Assembly: GCA_024278155.1 (NCBI GenBank)
Contig: JAJRTT010000265.1
Coordinates: forward strand, 1 to 8,989
DNA: 8,989 nucleotides
Source: Bacteroidota bacterium
GTDB taxonomy: Bacteria > Bacteroidota > Bacteroidia > Bacteroidales > JAADJA01
Reading direction: 5' to 3'
How positions within the stretch are numbered: position 1 is the first letter of the stretch; each line of letters starts with the position of its first letter. Under the pieces are notes generated by a model. It saw only the letters and a program-made list of their open reading frames with translations. It did not search any database and had not been told where the DNA came from. The position numbers were made by a program, and so were the translations under genes. Shown one piece after another: positions 6,916 through 8,989 of the stretch.

Positions 6916-8989
6916 ATGAAAACACTACGAAAACTTACGAAAACCGCCCTGGCAATCACAGTTTTATTTGCCATTGTCAATACAGCAAGCGCACAAAGCA
7001 ACTCTTCTGAACAAGATATTATCAAGAAAGCCGCAGGTTTCTTTGGCAACGAAAAGTTTGTGGAAGCACTTCCATTGTATGCCCAGCTTGTTAGTGTACA
7101 TACCGAAAACGCAGAGTATAATTTTTGCTATGGCGTGTGTGCGTTGTTTGCAAACAAGAAAGATAAAGAGCAATCCCTCCGTTTTTTGAACAAGGCAGCG
7201 AACTTGGATTCGAAGGAGACGGATTTGGATTATTACCTTGCCCTTGCCCATTATCAAAAAGGGGACTATGCCTCCGGCCTTAAGTTTTTCACCACCTATC
7301 TTTCTTCCAAACGTGTGAACGAGAAGTTCAGGCAAAAGGCACTTGATGCGGTAAATGCATGTTTAAACGGGATGAACTTGCAGAATGAAAAATGGTTTGC
7401 CTCCATCTCTGACGGACAAGAATTTTCATATGATAACTTTTCAAGAGGGTATCCCGTTACCGAAATTTCAGGCGATCTGATTTTAAAGCCGGATATTTTC
7501 CAAACAGAAATTGACAAACAGAAACACGAACATACTTATGTGTTTCTTACAGAACCCAGGGGAATTGTGTATTTTGCAGGGTATGGCGGTAATGAAGAAG
7601 CCGGAAGGGATATTTATACAACCGTAATGAATCCTGATGGTAACTGGAGTGCGCCCACCAAATTGGGGCCGGCCATCAACACCCCTGCTGATGAAGATTT
7701 TCCGGTGATGACCAATAATGGCAACACGCTTTATTTTTGTTCCAAAGGCCATAATTCACTTGGGGGCTATGATATTTTCAGGTCTGACTATAATATGGCA
7801 GAACACCGTTGGAACGAAGCGGTAAATTTGGGGGCAGACATAAATTCCCCATTTGACGATATGCTTTATATTACCGGCAAAAATAATAAAATGGCTTATT
7901 TTGCCTCAAACAGGATGAGTGAAGAGGGAACGGTCATGGTTTATCAAGGTACGCTAAAACAATCGGGCAATGTTGGGCAAACAATAGAAACACCTCTCGC
8001 AGTCAATGACAAACAAACAGGGGCCACAACATCTTTTGTGGTGGCCAAAACCGAAAATGCAGATAAGGATCAGTCACAAGCAAATGCTCCCAATAACTCA
8101 GAAGCCTACCAACGTCGTCAACAAATGATGGCAGATAGGGCAGGTGCGCGTAAACTGACCGACAGTACTTTTTTATATGTATCCAATACCAAAGATTATA
8201 TCAGGGATTTGACGAACAAAAGAAACCGTCTGCGCAATATTGCAAACACAGAAAATATAAATGTGGATGAGTTGAAAAAGGAATTCAATGCGGTTCTTCG
8301 GAATCTGGATGGAATACAGGACAACAATAAAGTAAAGGCCGAACTGGCAATGGCCGTGGATATGAAAAAGGGGATTTACCAACATGAAGCTACGAGCCGA
8401 CAGGCAGGTTTTGTTGCCAATAAACTGGATGAGCAAATCAAGATAAAGACCCGTGAATTGAATAGGTTAAAAGAGAGCGCTTCCAAAATGCAATTGTATT
8501 CTGCAAATGGGGATCTCCCTTCAAGCCAAAAGCATTTCGCCAAAGTAAAAGAGGCCTTTATTAGTGCAGATACATTAACCGATTTTTCTTCTGAAATAGT
8601 TGCTTTGGCAGCAAATGACATTGAATATGTGGTTCCTGAGAGTGAATTGGCTTTTGCTGATGAAATACTGAAACAAAAGGAAAACACAGCTTTGGTGGCA
8701 CAACAAACGAAGATAGTCACGGCACCTGTTGTCAAACAAACAGAGGAAATTGCATATAATGATAATGGCAATACAGAAGTGGCAGACGAAAACCTGGAAA
8801 TAAACCCAGGTGTCGATATCGTTGTCCCGAAGCCCGTGAAAGAGGTTCAGTACAATGAGCTTGCTTATTCCGATACGCAAATATCAGATGAAAACCTTGA
8901 GATTGATTCAGGTGTGGACATTGTCGTTCCAAAACAAGTTGAAGAGGTCTTTTATAATGACCTTGCTTATTATGACGAAGGAGTTGGGG
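6916..8989 (+). CDS. Exported TPR/PD40 beta-propeller protein (3' truncated by window)
   Basis: The reading frame is open from ATG 6916 to the window edge (691 codons, no stop), so the C-terminus is missing. A Sec signal peptide with ASA|Q cleavage after about residue 27 is clear, with no lipobox. Residues about 33-145 are helical and TPR-like. Residues about 160-345 contain PD40/WD40-like propeller blades: VYFAGYGG...RDIY (218-234), W-S-x-P-x-x-LG-x-x-IN, LYFCSKG...GGYDIFRS (283-290), W-N-x-A-V-NLG, and YFASNR (328-333). Residues about 416-526 are charged, helical and partly coiled-coil. A 34-residue repeat starts at residue 624. TPR plus PD40 is the layout of Bacteroidota periplasmic or outer-membrane proteins such as PorE-type proteins of type IX secretion, which end in an OmpA-like domain. 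No OmpA domain is visible here, so that identity is not supported. A scaffold or cell-envelope binding role is inferred. Confidence 0.88.
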   Translation, partial: MKTLRKLTKTALAITVLFAIVNTASAQSNSSEQDIIKKAAGFFGNEKFVEALPLYAQLVSVHTENAEYNFCYGVCALFANKKDKEQSLRFLNKAANLDSKETDLDYYLALAHYQKGDYASGLKFFTTYLSSKRVNEKFRQKALDAVNACLNGMNLQNEKWFASISDGQEFSYDNFSRGYPVTEISGDLILKPDIFQTEIDKQKHEHTYVFLTEPRGIVYFAGYGGNEEAGRDIYTTVMNPDGNWSAPTKLGPAINTPADEDFPVMTNNGNTLYFCSKGHNSLGGYDIFRSDYNMAEHRWNEAVNLGADINSPFDDMLYITGKNNKMAYFASNRMSEEGTVMVYQGTLKQSGNVGQTIETPLAVNDKQTGATTSFVVAKTENADKDQSQANAPNNSEAYQRRQQMMADRAGARKLTDSTFLYVSNTKDYIRDLTNKRNRLRNIANTENINVDELKKEFNAVLRNLDGIQDNNKVKAELAMAVDMKKGIYQHEATSRQAGFVANKLDEQIKIKTRELNRLKESASKMQLYSANGDLPSSQKHFAKVKEAFISADTLTDFSSEIVALAANDIEYVVPESELAFADEILKQKENTALVAQQTKIVTAPVVKQTEEIAYNDNGNTEVADENLEINPGVDIVVPKPVKEVQYNELAYSDTQISDENLEIDSGVDIVVPKQVEEVFYNDLAYYDEGVG
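8785..8988 (+). repeat. 34-residue tandem repeat, two full units at window edge
   Basis: Unit 1 is 8785-8886 and unit 2 is 8887-8988, each 102 nt. Both begin DENLEI and contain GVDIVVPK, a following E-V, YN, and LAY; 23 of 34 residues are identical. Of those 23, 15 use different synonymous codons, so the units are old and held by protein-level selection rather than fresh slippage products. A degenerate half-unit (EEIAYND, residues 610-616) precedes unit 1. More units may follow beyond the window. Confidence 0.85.

Noticed and set aside
6964..7335. Antisense open frame opposite the TPR region of the propeller gene (123 codons), and a similar one at 8376-8771.
   Set aside because: Both lie opposite a clear exported-protein frame with recognisable domains. 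Their Cys-rich, low-quality translations are typical of shadows.
1..8989. Search for mobile elements, CRISPR arrays, toxin-antitoxin pairs, tRNAs and defence genes.
   Set aside because: No transposase or integrase motifs, no terminal inverted or regularly spaced DNA repeats, no tRNA-like cloverleaf, and almost no non-coding room for them.

Overview
The window looks like a chromosomal segment of a Bacteroidota (Bacteroidetes) bacterium. The evidence is the A-rich, Shine-Dalgarno-poor sequence ahead of starts, a TAnnTTTG-type -7 box ahead of plsY, the form of the TpiA, PrmA and PlsY proteins, and two large Sec-exported proteins of Bacteroidota style whose mature forms begin with Gln (VNA|Q and ASA|Q). 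No transposase, integrase, phage gene, CRISPR array, tRNA or rRNA was seen. All real genes are on the + strand and coding density is very high.

Layout: (1) 16-774 is tpiA, triosephosphate isomerase, complete. (2) 788-1621 is prmA, ribosomal protein L11 methyltransferase, 13 nt downstream. (3) 1632-6128, only 10 nt after prmA, encodes a 1498-residue exported, beta-strand-rich protein of unrecognised function that fills half the window. (4) 6180-6818 is plsY, the membrane acyl-phosphate:glycerol-3-phosphate acyltransferase, with a candidate promoter box just ahead. (5) 6819-6915 is the longest gap (97 nt), with two small hairpins and AT-rich DNA. (6) 6916 to the window end is an unfinished gene (691 codons visible) for an exported protein with TPR-like helices, a PD40/WD40-like beta-propeller, a helical/coiled-coil middle, and a 34-residue tandem repeat that runs into the window edge.

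How they fit: tpiA, prmA and the giant gene are packed like one transcription unit. tpiA and plsY both touch glycerol-phosphate/triose-phosphate metabolism, but nothing shows a mechanistic link. The two exported proteins are the novel part. In the 1498-residue protein I find, by eye, an internal duplication (residues about 375-600 and 919-1080, with a fainter third piece at 1227-1273). The first copy carries a roughly 90-residue helical insert that reads like a winged helix, which is unusual in an exported protein. The parts around the repeats resemble, in pattern only, the beta-jellyroll OstA/LptA type; this is a hypothesis, not an identification.
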